From positions 17,415 through 81,414 of the forward strand of contig DATLTS010000053.1 in the NCBI GenBank assembly GCA_035533475.1: DNA of 64,000 bases, read 5' to 3'. The notes beneath the pieces are model-generated. The model saw only the letters and a program-made list of their open reading frames with translations, did no database searches and was not told the DNA's origin. Positions 53,789 through 63,881 of this stretch are shown piece after piece. A program made the translations under genes and the position numbers. The DNA is from Mycobacteriales bacterium. Lineage in GTDB: Bacteria > Actinomycetota > Actinomycetes > DATLTS01. The first letter of the stretch is position 1; each line of letters opens with the position of its first letter.

Positions 53789-54012
53789 TGGCGGTTCGAA
53801 GCTTGGGGAAAGTTCATACCCGAGCAGACCACCGCTGTCAGCCTGCTCGACCGGCTGCTCCACCACGCCAACATCGTCGTTCACCGAAGGCGACTCCTAC
53901 CGGATGCGCGAAGCCAAAACAAACGGAGGCGCCACCTCCAACAAGACCTGATCAACCCGAAAGGTGGGGGCTTTGACTTGGCCACCGGGGACTTTCAACT
54001 GGCCATTGACAC
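53789..54012 (+). mobile_element. IS21-family remnant: istB 3' end and element end
   Basis: The stretch reads FEAWGKFIPEQTTAVSLLDR then LLHHANIVV in one frame, and after one extra T at about 53880 continues EGDSYRMREAKTNGGATSNK to a stop at 53951. This is the C-terminus of the IstB ATPase of IS21-type elements. It is followed by CTTGGCCACC and CTGGCCATTGACAC (to 54012), the kind of terminal sequence these elements carry. No istA and no other end are present. It lies 30 bases after the S12 gene and shows a past insertion or deletion here. Confidence 0.72.
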
Positions 54013-54110
54013 GGGAGATTCTGACAGACGGTCGTTGAAACAAGGGTCTACCCAGGGTCGAATCCATGCGACAGCCAGCTATCTGCTCAGAATGGAGGTT
54101 ACGACATCTG

Positions 54111-54239
54111 ATGGATGACCTACGCCTGTGGCGGAGCTACCCTCACGGAGGGGCGTGGGAGTTGATCTCCTGGGGCGACCGCGCTCGCGAGACCCATGTC
54201 GTCGGTGTCCGCGCCGAGGTGACGGCCGGGTGCCGCTAG
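54111..54239 (+). CDS. Possible short ORF, unknown
   Basis: A 42-codon frame (MDDLRLWRSYPHGGAWELIS and onward) begins at ATG 54111, with GGAGG 12 bases upstream, and ends 27 bases before the C45 gene. Trp-rich composition is unlike random frames, but spacing is poor and no family is recognised. May be a remnant. The rest of the 54013-54110 gap shows nothing. Confidence 0.25.
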   Translation: MDDLRLWRSYPHGGAWELISWGDRARETHVVGVRAEVTAGCR

Positions 54240-54266
54240 GACACGGATGACAACGAAAGGGGCCAG

Positions 54267-55436
54267 GTGAGAGTCGTTCCCCTGGTCGAGGTCGTTGGTT
54301 CCCCCTACGAGCAGGGTAGGGCGCACGGAGAGATGCTTTGCGATGGCGTTCATCGCGTTCTAGATCGGCTGGCTTGCGATGTGCAGACCCAGTACGACTT
54401 GACGTTCGATGCGTTCAGCCATCGGTTCACCTCCGAGTTCGGGTTTCGTGAATCCGCTGAACGCTGGGTGCCGTTTGTTCTAGATGAGGTCCGTGGCATC
54501 GCCGACGCGGTAAAGCGACCCTTCGAACATGTGCTGTGCCTGAACCTCATGGATGAATACTGGGTTCATCGACTAGGTCCGGTACATCAGTCGTGTAGCA
54601 GCCTGGGGCTGGCTCCCAGACCGGGTGAGCCGACCTGGATCGCCCAGAATATGGATCTACCCACGCTTTACGACGGGCTGCAGACCCTCGTGCGCTCTAC
54701 CGGTGACCCGGACCGACCAGATCGGCTGGTTCTCACTTTCCCCGGCTACGTGGGCCTTACGGGCTACAACGAGGCGGGGGTCGGTGTCTGCTGCAATACG
54801 CTGAGTCAGCTGGCCCGGTCTCGACATGGACTGCCTGTTTCATTTGTCGTTCGTGGCATCCTGAACCAGCGCAACGCCTCAGACGCGGTTGCGTTCGCAC
54901 AGTCGGTCCCACATGCCGCCGGACAGAACTACCTCATTGGCGATCCCACAACCGTGATCGACATCGAGTGTTCGGCCAACAGCGTAGTCCGCTTCGTCCC
55001 TGACAGTGGTCCGGAGATCGTGTGGCACACCAATCATCCACTCGTCAACGACGACTTGCACATCGGCGAACCGGACCGTCGCCCGAAGAGAGCTACCGTG
55101 ACGACAGCTATCGATGCCGAAGCCAACACTCGTCGCCGGCTAGAGAGCCTGGTGGCCCGGCTACAGGGGCCCGCGCTGCAGCAGCCGATTGAGGCGGTCG
55201 CGGCAGCTCTACGGGCCCGGGACTCGATCGAGCACCCAGTGTGCCGCCATCCCGAGGATGGCCGGGGGTTCTTCACTTTCGCCGCGATAGCCATGCGGCT
55301 TTCCGACCACGCCGAGGCGCAGGTCAGCTTCGGGCCGCCGGATCTAAACGACTTCGCGACGTACCGCCTGCGCGCGCAGTCGGGGACGGCTAGCTCACGG
55401 CCCCGGCCCAGCGACAGACCCGAAATCTCCTCGTGA
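54267..55436 (+). CDS. C45-family autoproteolytic acyltransferase/hydrolase
   Basis: A 389-residue Ntn-hydrolase of the acyl-CoA:6-aminopenicillanate acyltransferase (peptidase C45) family. EVVGSPYEQGRAHGEMLCDG is the N-terminal family block; the self-cleavage nucleophile is Cys110 in VHQSCSSLGLAP, followed by WIAQNMDLPTLYDGLQ, LTFPGYVGLTGYNEAGVGVC and CNTLSQLARSRHGLPVSFVV. GTG 54267 follows AAAGGGG at about 5 bases. Members hydrolyse or transfer acyl groups on amide substrates, including N-acyl amino acids and beta-lactam side chains, which fits the neighbouring S12 and D-aminoacylase genes. The true substrate is unknown. Confidence 0.85.
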   Translation: MRVVPLVEVVGSPYEQGRAHGEMLCDGVHRVLDRLACDVQTQYDLTFDAFSHRFTSEFGFRESAERWVPFVLDEVRGIADAVKRPFEHVLCLNLMDEYWVHRLGPVHQSCSSLGLAPRPGEPTWIAQNMDLPTLYDGLQTLVRSTGDPDRPDRLVLTFPGYVGLTGYNEAGVGVCCNTLSQLARSRHGLPVSFVVRGILNQRNASDAVAFAQSVPHAAGQNYLIGDPTTVIDIECSANSVVRFVPDSGPEIVWHTNHPLVNDDLHIGEPDRRPKRATVTTAIDAEANTRRRLESLVARLQGPALQQPIEAVAAALRARDSIEHPVCRHPEDGRGFFTFAAIAMRLSDHAEAQVSFGPPDLNDFATYRLRAQSGTASSRPRPSDRPEISS

Positions 55437-55494
55437 GCAGCTTTCGCTCGGCGTCAACCCAGTTCTGCGATTGAGCCACGCCGGACGAGGAGTG

Positions 55495-56475
55495 ATGAGT
55501 TTTCGACTAGCAATCGGTGGGGTCGAACACGGACCAACCAGTACTTCATTCGTCCGACCGTGCATCATTGTCCGTACGACGACATGTATGACCGCGGATG
55601 GGAAGCGGTCGCGCTCATCCCTTCATGGCTCGGCGGCCGTCGCCGACCGGTTATCCACATCGAGCGAGTGCCGGCCCTCCTGCCGCCAACCACCACCTAC
55701 CACGGGGTTGGGCATGAAGTCCTCGACCTGTACCAGAAAATGGAAGAGGCAGATGGCGTGATCGACTGCACTTTCATGCACGGGTTCCCTTACACGGACA
55801 ATCCCATCGTCGGCGCACAGGTAATCACGATGACGGATGGCGACCCAGATCTCGCCGTCCAAGTCGCTCGCCATGTCCAGGCAGCGATTTGGGGGAAGCG
55901 GGTGCGCTTTCTCGTCAACCACCCTCAGCCCGAGGAGGCCATCACTCCGGCGCCCGCCGCACCGGGACGTCCGATAATCATCAATGAGACCTCGGATAAT
56001 CCTGGGGCGCTGCGCCCCGGACGGCACGCAACTGCTGCGAGCACTGCTAGCGGCGCAGCCCCGCGATGCGGTGTTCTGCGGCCTAAAGGACCCGCAGGCC
56101 GTGCAGATCGCCCAACAGGCGGGCGTCGGCAGGACGATCGATCTCGAACTCGGCGCGAGGACTGACCGGCTACACGGGGAGGCTATCGCCTCCCTCGCGT
56201 ACGTGAAGGCATTGACAGACGGTCAGGCGGACCTCGAGGCACCGATGGGCGCCGGCAGCACTCTGCAGCTCGGGCCCACCGCGCTGCTCATCGTTGACGG
56301 AGTTGAAGTCATCGTCATTAGCGTGGGCCAGCAGACGGTCGACCGCACTCCCCTTATCCTGCACGGGATCGATCCACTTCTGCGAAAGCTGGTGGCGATC
56401 AATCCTCCCAACATTTTCGGTTCTCGTTTCAAGGCACTGGCTGCCCGGATCATCACGACTGATCCGCCGGGTTGA
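55495..56475 (+). pseudogene. Broken M81 (MlrC-like) metallopeptidase
   Basis: The start is authentic (MSFRLAIGGVEHGPTSTSF from ATG 55495 after GAGGAG). The sequence then jumps in another frame to YDDMYDRGWEAVALIPSWLG, with about 190 residues of the usual M81 sequence missing, including the region expected to hold zinc ligands. It continues through DGVIDCTFMHGFPYTDNP to INETSDNPG, where a second frameshift near 56000 leads to PDGTQLLRALLAAQ and HGIDPLLRKLVAINPPN, ending at 56475. M81 includes MlrC of the microcystin pathway. The gene is inactivated by deletion and frameshift. Confidence 0.75.
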
Positions 56476-56556
56476 CCTCCGTGCAACTGCACCAGCTGCC
56501 CAGACGCGTACCCCTAGACCCATCTTTCCGCTTGACGTGTGGGTGCCCGTGAACTT

Positions 56557-58713
56557 CTACAAGGCAAGGTGCTCGGCAAGGTAGCCCACCATTCGCTCCA
56601 GCGCGTAGCGCCCACGCTGTCCCTCCAGGGAGTGGTCGAGTTCAGGCAGGACGAGCAGGTCGATTGCTCGCTCGGCCCGGATGAACGCGTCGACTAGTTT
56701 CATGGTCGCGCCGAATGGAGCGTTGACGTCCGATGTCCCGTGCATCAGCAGCAGATGTCCACGTAGCCGATCAACGAGGGGTAGGTTCGATGCCGACGCG
56801 TAGGCGAGCGCGTTGTCCCGCGGCAAGTTGAGATAGGGCTCGATCGCGGTACCGATGTGATCGATGCAGTCACCCACCGGGTATGCCGCGACTCCGACGT
56901 GGTAGGTCTCCGGCTCCAGGAGGAGGGCACGCACCGTGTTGTATCCCCCCCAGGAGCCGCCGGTGATTCCCACCCGGGTGCCGTCGAGGAATGAATGGCG
57001 GGCGAGCAGCTGACGGATGACGTTCGCGTGCTCGGCGACCTCGTACTGGCCAAACCGGCTAGACACCACATCCTGGAAGGCTTTGCCGCGACCAGGTGTC
57101 CCGGGACCGTCCACAACGCACGCGACAAAGCCGACGCTGGCGAGCAGCCGAGCGGTGCTCGGACCGTGGTAGCCGCTAGGGTTCATGATGCCCTGGGGTC
57201 CGGCGTAGATGTGTTCGACCAGCGGGTAGCTGCGAGATGGGTCAAAGTCGAACGGCTTGTAGAGGACCCCGTGCAGCAGGGTCGTCCCGTCCAAGGCGGT
57301 AGCGGTGAACTCCTCTGGCAGAAAATATCCGAGTTCGTCGAGCGCGGATACATCGGCGGTCGCGAGCGTCGTGATCCACTTGCCGTCGCTGTTCAGCAGA
57401 TCGGTTCGAGGGGGGCGGTCGATGTGCGAATGGATGTCAACGATCACTCGGCCGCTCGGTGAGATCAACGGGAGGTGAATACCCGGAGATTCAGTGAGCT
57501 GGGCGAATCCAGATCCGTCCATGCCGACCCGGCACAGCTGCAGGTCGTACGGGCGTTGCGCGGCGGACCGGCCAAGCAAATACACCACGTCGTCGGCGAA
57601 GCCGCAAACCCGCTCGATTTCGAACTCTCCCTCAGTGAGCTGGCAGATCTGCCTCCCGTCGAGATCGTAGAGATAGGCGTGCCGCCAACCGTCGCGCTCC
57701 GACATCCATACCAGGTGCCCGTCAGGCGTCAGTGTGGCGCTGGCAAGAGCTGCGTCGAAGCGGATGCCGTACACGAAGGAGTCCTGTCGCTCGGCGACCA
57801 CGAGTCGGCTGGCTCCGGTTCGTAGGTCCGCGGCGCGCAACTCGAGCACCTTGTTGATTCGGTCGCTGACCAGAAAGAGCAGCTCACTGGACGGGAGCCA
57901 GGCAACCGGCACGAGGAGAAATACATCATCACCGGGCCTACCTATGTCGACTGGCAGGACGTGGCCAGTGATGCTTACGAAGTTCAAGCTGCGGACAGCC
58001 TGACGGGCGCCGGTCTTCGCGTATGGCACCCATTCGACCTCCTCCAACGGCTTGAGCCAATGCAACACGGGAAGCCGGTCCACGTCTGTGTTGTCAGTGC
58101 GGATCGCCGCAAGAGTCTGCCCATTCGGCGCCCACAGGGCATCTTCGCTCGTCCAGCGGACATCGTCATTGCCGTCGTGGGTCAGGCGCTGATACCGGCC
58201 ATCGAGAGCGGACCGCAACCACAGCTCATGGTCCCGCTCAGTGAGCAGAAACTGGCCGCTGGGATCCGGCACCTCGAGCACGGGAGTTCGCGGGCTAAGA
58301 AAGGTCTTGCGGATTTCCCGGGGCGTACTTCGCGTCCGCAAGGCCTGCTCGGCGAGGGGCAACTCTGTGACATCGTTCGTAGTCACGTTGACCGAAAACC
58401 ACCGACCGCCTTGGTCGAACTCCACGGTCCGGTCCCCCTGCCCCAGGCGAAAGTCCGAGCAGGCTGGCGAGCCCCACGATGGTGGTGCGACGCCCAGGGA
58501 TTCCAGGCTCTTGCGCACCCGCGCGAAATCGACGAGCACGTTCGTCGCTCCCGTACCCGGATCGACATCCAGGATTCGTGCAGCCTCCGGCGGTCCTACG
58601 AGAATGCAGAATGCCGACCCGTCGGCCTTCCAGCGTGGCAAGCACTCCCCCCCGCGGACGTGCTCGGCAAAGCGTTGAAAGGCGCGTAACCGGCGAGTGT
58701 CAACTGGCGTCAT
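56557..58713 (-). CDS. S9 family prolyl oligopeptidase / dipeptidyl-peptidase IV-like
   Basis: A 718-residue serine peptidase with an N-terminal beta-propeller (repeats such as WMSERDGWRHAYLYDLDGRQ) and a C-terminal alpha/beta-hydrolase. The nucleophile is S587 in GITGGSWGGYNTV, with D662 in MHGTSDVNAPFGA and H694 in PELDHSLEGQRGR. HIYAGPQGIMNPSGYHG precedes the catalytic core. No signal peptide, so cytoplasmic. ATG 58713 overlaps the stop of the S12 gene (ATGA), tying the two enzymes in one operon, plausibly for stepwise degradation of imported peptides. Specificity for post-Pro cleavage is a family expectation only. Confidence 0.92.
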   Translation of the reverse strand: MTPVDTRRLRAFQRFAEHVRGGECLPRWKADGSAFCILVGPPEAARILDVDPGTGATNVLVDFARVRKSLESLGVAPPSWGSPACSDFRLGQGDRTVEFDQGGRWFSVNVTTNDVTELPLAEQALRTRSTPREIRKTFLSPRTPVLEVPDPSGQFLLTERDHELWLRSALDGRYQRLTHDGNDDVRWTSEDALWAPNGQTLAAIRTDNTDVDRLPVLHWLKPLEEVEWVPYAKTGARQAVRSLNFVSITGHVLPVDIGRPGDDVFLLVPVAWLPSSELLFLVSDRINKVLELRAADLRTGASRLVVAERQDSFVYGIRFDAALASATLTPDGHLVWMSERDGWRHAYLYDLDGRQICQLTEGEFEIERVCGFADDVVYLLGRSAAQRPYDLQLCRVGMDGSGFAQLTESPGIHLPLISPSGRVIVDIHSHIDRPPRTDLLNSDGKWITTLATADVSALDELGYFLPEEFTATALDGTTLLHGVLYKPFDFDPSRSYPLVEHIYAGPQGIMNPSGYHGPSTARLLASVGFVACVVDGPGTPGRGKAFQDVVSSRFGQYEVAEHANVIRQLLARHSFLDGTRVGITGGSWGGYNTVRALLLEPETYHVGVAAYPVGDCIDHIGTAIEPYLNLPRDNALAYASASNLPLVDRLRGHLLLMHGTSDVNAPFGATMKLVDAFIRAERAIDLLVLPELDHSLEGQRGRYALERMVGYLAEHLAL

Positions 58714-60098
58714 CTGATCTCGCTCTCATCGCAGATCCGTCGGCTCGGGAAGACGGACAGGTGCGCGTAGCGGGGGTGACCAGTGGCGTCAGCCGCCGAG
58801 AAAAACAGTTCGGGGGTCACGAAGCCATCTGGCGGTGGCGCGGCGTGCGCACCGAGTTGCCCGCTGCCCCAAGCTCGCCCGAAGAGGGCCGGGACCATTC
58901 GGGTCGGCGGCCGGGCAAGTTCACGCTCGCCCACCGCCACGACCTTCAGCGCGCCGCCGTTAGCGGCTACGTCGAGCCGGAACTGACTACAGGCATAGCG
59001 GCCGGTCAGCGGTGCGAGGTCGGGCGCGCTGAGCGGGGTCACCGGCAGCCAGGGGTCAGGTTTCGTCGCGCCGAACAGTTCGCCCGCTAGATCCGCGAAC
59101 AGCTCGTGGCAGAGCGCGGAGTCTCCGGGAATGGTGTTGAAGACCAGAGCCAGGGCACCACCCATCTCGGGGAAGAGTGCCAGGTGAGATCCGGCGCCTA
59201 GATTGTGCCCCGAATGTCCCCGAAAGACGCGGTCGCCCCAACTGGCCGCGTACCAGCCGAGGGCCCATTGCTGGGCGAATGGAGATCCCGGGGTCACGTC
59301 AACCTGTGGAGCCTGCATGGCGGCCACCGACTCCTCGGACAGCAGCCGATTGCCCGTCCCAGCGATACCCCCGCCCAGGTGCAGCTCGGCAAAGCGAACA
59401 AGATCACCGGCGGTCATCGCCAGTGTGGAGCCGGTCGGCCCCAACGCGCGCCCAGCCACTCCCCACGCCCGGCATACCTCGGCTTCGGTCCCAGCGCGCA
59501 CGTGCGGCACGCTGACCGGATGCAACAGCGTGTGCTCGGGCAGCGTCGCCGAGTGGATGAGCCCGGCCGGTTCCAGGAGATAGCGGCGTAGCGCCTCATC
59601 CCAGTCCGTCCCGCGGAGCACCTCGACCAGTCGACCGGCAATCACGTAGCCTGCGTTGCTGTACCCCCATTGCTCACCAGGAGCTGCCACGACGTTATCC
59701 GGCCCGAGCGTGGCCACATAGCGGGCCACGGAGCGCTCGCCACGGCCATGGTCGGAGTAGGCGCCGACATCAAGGCCGCTGGTGTGGCAAAGCAGCTGCC
59801 GCACCGTAATGCCATCCGGGATCCGGCAGCCAGGAAGGTACCGAAGCACAGGGTCATCCAGCCGCAGCATCCCCTCATCGACGAGTTGCAGCGCAAGGGT
59901 CGCGGTGAGCAGCTTCGTAGTGGATCCGATCAGGCAGAGGGTGTCCACAGTCATCGGCGTCGGACTTCGGACGTCCGCACGACCACTGGCAAGCTCATGG
60001 ACCTCCCCGTCTGCCAGTACCGCCAGACCGACACCGACGAGGCGGTGGCGTTCCACCAGCTCGTCGAGGTAGTGATGAAGATCGCTTCGCCTAGTCAA
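58710..60098 (-). CDS. Serine hydrolase, class C beta-lactamase/S12 family
   Basis: A 462-residue S12-type hydrolase: SxxK in LIGSTTKLLTATL, YxN in WGYSNAGYVIAGRLVE, third motif in FRGHSGHNLGAGSHLA, and a C-terminal barrel from LAPLTGRYACSQF. A DHGRGERSVARYVATL block matches the S12 genes at 45423 and 52368. TTG 60098 is taken as start because GGAGG lies 8-9 bases upstream and no closer ATG fits; LDELVERHRLVGVGLAVL follows directly. Upstream partner of the S9 peptidase (4-base overlap). Confidence 0.86.
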   Translation of the reverse strand: MTRRSDLHHYLDELVERHRLVGVGLAVLADGEVHELASGRADVRSPTPMTVDTLCLIGSTTKLLTATLALQLVDEGMLRLDDPVLRYLPGCRIPDGITVRQLLCHTSGLDVGAYSDHGRGERSVARYVATLGPDNVVAAPGEQWGYSNAGYVIAGRLVEVLRGTDWDEALRRYLLEPAGLIHSATLPEHTLLHPVSVPHVRAGTEAEVCRAWGVAGRALGPTGSTLAMTAGDLVRFAELHLGGGIAGTGNRLLSEESVAAMQAPQVDVTPGSPFAQQWALGWYAASWGDRVFRGHSGHNLGAGSHLALFPEMGGALALVFNTIPGDSALCHELFADLAGELFGATKPDPWLPVTPLSAPDLAPLTGRYACSQFRLDVAANGGALKVVAVGERELARPPTRMVPALFGRAWGSGQLGAHAAPPPDGFVTPELFFSAADATGHPRYAHLSVFPSRRICDESEIR

Positions 60099-60597
60099 TC
60101 TCTCGGCCTCCGGTCGCCTTCGGACCTCGATCGTCCTTCATCCAGTAAACCCGCGCCTTGGCGGCCGCGACCAGTCGTGAGCGTGGTCTTCGGACACTTG
60201 GACGAACAGCGGGTCGCCGCTTTGGTCAGGTGCATCGCAACAACGGGGGCGAAAGGCGGGATGCTTGCACCATGACGGAGATGGCCGGGTGGGAACCCCG
60301 GAGACCGAGGACGATTCCACCCGGCTGCCCACGGCCCCATTGTGGGTAGCGAGCGCGCGGCCGACCAGCGCAATCCCGACCGTATCTGCGCCTGCTACCG
60401 CCTCCGGGATCGCAGCCGTGGGTCCCGCGGCCACCAGCGGCTCGCGACGATGATTCGGCTCCGCTATGCGGTAGCAGCCGAGATCGGAGCCGGGAGGCTC
60501 GCCCGGCAGCCCGTGATCGCGCCGGCTGATATCCGCTCGTGTGCGTCCACCCCGCCAATCCGGACGTCCGGTCCGTATTCAGCCAGGGAGTGAGTCC
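60099..60597 (+). other. Divergent intergenic region, nothing recognised
   Basis: A 499-base gap between the divergent S12 gene and the kinase-aminotransferase fusion. Short frames occur on both strands but none has a ribosome binding site plus a recognisable family. GGGAG near 60587 serves the fusion gene start. It probably holds both promoters; no clear -35/-10 pair was picked out. Confidence 0.5.
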
Positions 60598-63543
60598 GTG
60601 ACCAGCGCTGCCTACCAGAGGGTCACGACCGGGCGAGCCGATGTGGATGATGCGGCGCTGCGGCAGCTGGCGGTGAGCCGTTACGGGTTGGATGTGCAGC
60701 TCGTCGAAGCTCTGCCAGGCGAGGTCGACCGCAACGTGGCTCTGACGACTGCCGACGGCAGCCGCTTCGTATGTAAGATTTCACCTAGACACGCAACGGA
60801 AGCCGAACTTGGGCTGCAGAATGCGATCTTACGTCGATTTGCCGAGGCCCCCGACGGGCCGCGCGGGCCGAGACTCGTTTCGACGCTCGACGGCACCGAG
60901 CTGGCCGGAGTCGATCTAGCTAGCGGTGCACATTTCGCCCGACTGCTCACCTGGGTAGAGGGCCGAACCCTCAACAACTTGCCCTGGCACTCCCCCGGCC
61001 TTCTGCACGAGTGGGGGGTTCTCGCGGCTCACAGCATGAAAGCCCTCGAAGACTTTCGGCACCCGTTCGCGTTTCGCACCCACCAGTGGGACTTGAGAAC
61101 AGCGGTCGGAGCAATCCGTGACAGCCTCCCATTCCTGTCCGAGGAGGCCGACCGGCAACTCATGGCCGCCATGGTGGAGCGGTTCGAAGTGACCGTGACC
61201 CCGGCGTTCGCTGGGCTTCCACAAAGCGTTGTCCACCACGATCTAAACGACTTCAACGTGATAGCCGATCAGGGCTCGGACGGACGGCTGCATGTCGTCG
61301 GCCTGCTCGACGTCGGAGACGCTATGAAGACGATTCGGGTCGCCGAACTCGCCATAGCCATCAGCTACGCGATGCTCCGCAAGGAGGATCCGCTCGCGGC
61401 AGCCGCGGAACTAGTTCGGGGCTACTCCACGGTCATGAGCCTAATAGCCGAAGAGCTGGCGGTCCTGTTCCCGTTGGCGGCGGTTCGGTTGTGCCTGAAC
61501 GCCGCGACCTGGGCCCGACGGGCAGCCAGCGAAACTGACAGAGAGTACGCCTGGGATCGAATGCGCTACACGATTCCCTGCCTCCGCCGGCTGGACGCGG
61601 TCGGCTTCACTCATGCCGCCGCGGTGCTGCGGGCTGCGGCGGGGCGGCAACCCGAACCTCGATCTTTCGCGCTTGCGCGCGGGCTTGCGGGCCTTTCCGG
61701 CCTCCGTCGGGCGGTGAACGAGCCGACGGTCGACGTGCTTGATCTGTCCCCGGGCTCGTCCATGTTCGATGACGGGTTCGCCTGGGAGCAGCTGCCCCGG
61801 GGACTGATCGAGCACGGTTCGATACTGCACCCCTTCACCGGACGTCGGTTGACTGGCAGCCGTGAACCGCGGACCGTCCTCGTCGGAACAGCGCTACTCG
61901 TCGAGCAAGGCACCCGCGTCCATGCCCCGCTCGACGCCGAAGTGGAGGGGTTGCAGGGTGACAGCCTCGTGCTGTGCCATGAGCAGGGCACGGGGACCGC
62001 GTTCTGGTCGTGCTGGCGTGGGCTCCGCGAACCGCCTGTCACCGGCAGGATCCGAGCTGGCAGCTTGCTCGGTCTAGTCAACAAGCAGGCGGGGCTGCCC
62101 ACGTATGTCCACGTTCAGGTCTGGCCGGACCGACCCGAGAGGGACGCGCCGGTGCTCGTCCGTCCCTCCGAACGCGAGGTGTGGCTCGCCCGCAGTCCCG
62201 ATCCGCGGATACTGCTAGTGGGCCCCGAACCAGCCGGTGCCCGACCGGTGACGCCGAACCCGGTAGACATACTCGCGGCGCGAACGCGGCGATTCGCCCC
62301 GTCCCAGCGTTCGTACTACGAGAGCCCGATGACTCTGGTTCGAGCGAGCGGAGTCTGGTTCACCGACGTCCTGGGATATTCCTACCTGGACTGCGTGAAC
62401 AACGTAGCCCATGTCGGGCACGGCCACCCCCGCGTAGTCGAAGCAGGCCGCAGGCAGCTGCAGCGGCTCAACACGAACAGCAGATTCGTCTACCCAGGGC
62501 TCTCGGATTACGCCGATCGACTCGTGGCTCTGCTACCACCAACGCTGGAAGTCGTCTTCTTCGTCTGCACCGGCAGCGAGGCCAACGACCTTGCCCTGCG
62601 TGTCGCCCGGACGGTGACCGGACGGAAAGACATCGTGGTGATCGACGGCGCCTACCATGGCAACACGACGGCCGTCACCGCGGTGAGTCCCAACCGGTAC
62701 AAGAGTGTAGGTGCGGCCGCCCCAAACGAGACTCACGAGGTGCCGCAACCGAACCGATATCGGGGTCCCTACGGCTATTCGCATCCAGATGCGGGCCATC
62801 GCTACGCGGCTGACGCTGCCCGCGTGGTTGCGTTGGCAGTCGCTCGGGGGCAGCAGCCGGCCGCGGTCATCGCCGAGTCCCTGATGGGAACTGCCGGGCA
62901 GATCGTCCATCCGCCCGGCTACCTCGGCGGCCTGTTCGACGCGGTTCGCGCCGCCGGTGGGCTGTGCATCAGCGACGAAGTCCAGGTCGGTTTCGGCCGG
63001 ATGGGCGACGCATTCTGGGGGTTCGAGCATTATGGAGTTGTTCCCGATATCGTGACTATGGGCAAACCGATGGGCAATGGATTCCCGCTGGCCGCTGTCG
63101 TGACCACGCGCGCCATTGCCGACGCGTTCGACAACGGGATGAAGTATTTCAATACTTTCGGTGGAAATCCAGTCGCCTGCGCCGTTGGCAGCGCGGTCCT
63201 AGACGTGATTAGGGAAGAAGGACTGCAGGAAAAGGCGCGCGACGTCGGCGGCTACCTTCGCGATCGGCTCCGAGCATTGGCGGATCGACACGAGCTGATC
63301 GGCGATGTTCGGGGACGCGGCCTGTACCTGGGGGTGGAGCTGGTCCGGGACCGTAGCACCAAGCAACCCGCCAGCCGCGAGGCATTCCTGGTCAGCGAAC
63401 TGCTCAAGGAGGAGGGCGTGATCGTCTACCCGAATGGTGACCACGACAATGTGCTCAAGCTAAAACCACCTATGGTGTTCAGTCGAACGGACGCCGACAT
63501 TCTCGTGGACGCTCTCGACGACATCCTGGGACGCAGCTGGTGA
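60598..63543 (+). CDS. Kinase (APH) / M23-like / class III aminotransferase fusion
   Basis: A 981-residue three-part protein. Residues ~25-330 are an aminoglycoside phosphotransferase-like kinase: ATP lysine K60 in FVCKISPRH, catalytic [11 protein letters not shown] (D215, N220), metal aspartate D238 in LLDVGD. Residues ~400-515 resemble an M23/LytM barrel but lack its zinc residues. Residues ~545-981 are a class III PLP enzyme: [13 protein letters not shown]793 in [16 protein letters not shown] lysine K823 in [12 protein letters not shown]. Human hydroxylysine kinase and the phospholyases PHYKPL/ETNPPL are homologous to the end domains, so phosphorylation then ammonia/phosphate elimination on an amino alcohol is likely. 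GTG 60598 follows GGGAG. Confidence 0.87.
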   Translation: MTSAAYQRVTTGRADVDDAALRQLAVSRYGLDVQLVEALPGEVDRNVALTTADGSRFVCKISPRHATEAELGLQNAILRRFAEAPDGPRGPRLVSTLDGTELAGVDLASGAHFARLLTWVEGRTLNNLPWHSPGLLHEWGVLAAHSMKALEDFRHPFAFRTHQWDLRTAVGAIRDSLPFLSEEADRQLMAAMVERFEVTVTPAFAGLPQSVVHHDLNDFNVIADQGSDGRLHVVGLLDVGDAMKTIRVAELAIAISYAMLRKEDPLAAAAELVRGYSTVMSLIAEELAVLFPLAAVRLCLNAATWARRAASETDREYAWDRMRYTIPCLRRLDAVGFTHAAAVLRAAAGRQPEPRSFALARGLAGLSGLRRAVNEPTVDVLDLSPGSSMFDDGFAWEQLPRGLIEHGSILHPFTGRRLTGSREPRTVLVGTALLVEQGTRVHAPLDAEVEGLQGDSLVLCHEQGTGTAFWSCWRGLREPPVTGRIRAGSLLGLVNKQAGLPTYVHVQVWPDRPERDAPVLVRPSEREVWLARSPDPRILLVGPEPAGARPVTPNPVDILAARTRRFAPSQRSYYESPMTLVRASGVWFTDVLGYSYLDCVNNVAHVGHGHPRVVEAGRRQLQRLNTNSRFVYPGLSDYADRLVALLPPTLEVVFFVCTGSEANDLALRVARTVTGRKDIVVIDGAYHGNTTAVTAVSPNRYKSVGAAAPNETHEVPQPNRYRGPYGYSHPDAGHRYAADAARVVALAVARGQQPAAVIAESLMGTAGQIVHPPGYLGGLFDAVRAAGGLCISDEVQVGFGRMGDAFWGFEHYGVVPDIVTMGKPMGNGFPLAAVVTTRAIADAFDNGMKYFNTFGGNPVACAVGSAVLDVIREEGLQEKARDVGGYLRDRLRALADRHELIGDVRGRGLYLGVELVRDRSTKQPASREAFLVSELLKEEGVIVYPNGDHDNVLKLKPPMVFSRTDADILVDALDDILGRSW

Positions 63544-63881
63544 ACGCCCAGGTCCCCGTTCGGCGCCGATCGGCCAGGCGAAGCTGGGAGGTCTTCCGGG
63601 GCCCCAGGTGTGCTGGTCGAAAGATCGTCACTGGTTGCTTGGCAGCAACTTGGCGAAAACGGGTGTCTTCCTGACCGGGTCATCGAACCCGGAAAGGGCT
63701 GCCATGTAGGTCATGCATTTGCAATCGCGATCACAGACATGATCGCAAAGGCAGCTAAGCCGCATCCTGCTCCCCTGCCAGGTCCAACCTTCGCCGCCAA
63801 GGCGTCGCGCTCGTGGCCGGTCATCCTGCATCCACTTCCCGCGCGGATGGGACATCATGACGTAACTACTCAGCCGCCCGC
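63544..63881 (+). other. Intergenic stretch before an IS66 fragment
   Basis: 338 bases with no gene that can be supported on either strand. Composition is less GC-biased than the coding regions. It may include element flank or decayed sequence, but no inverted repeat or element end could be identified. Confidence 0.4.
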
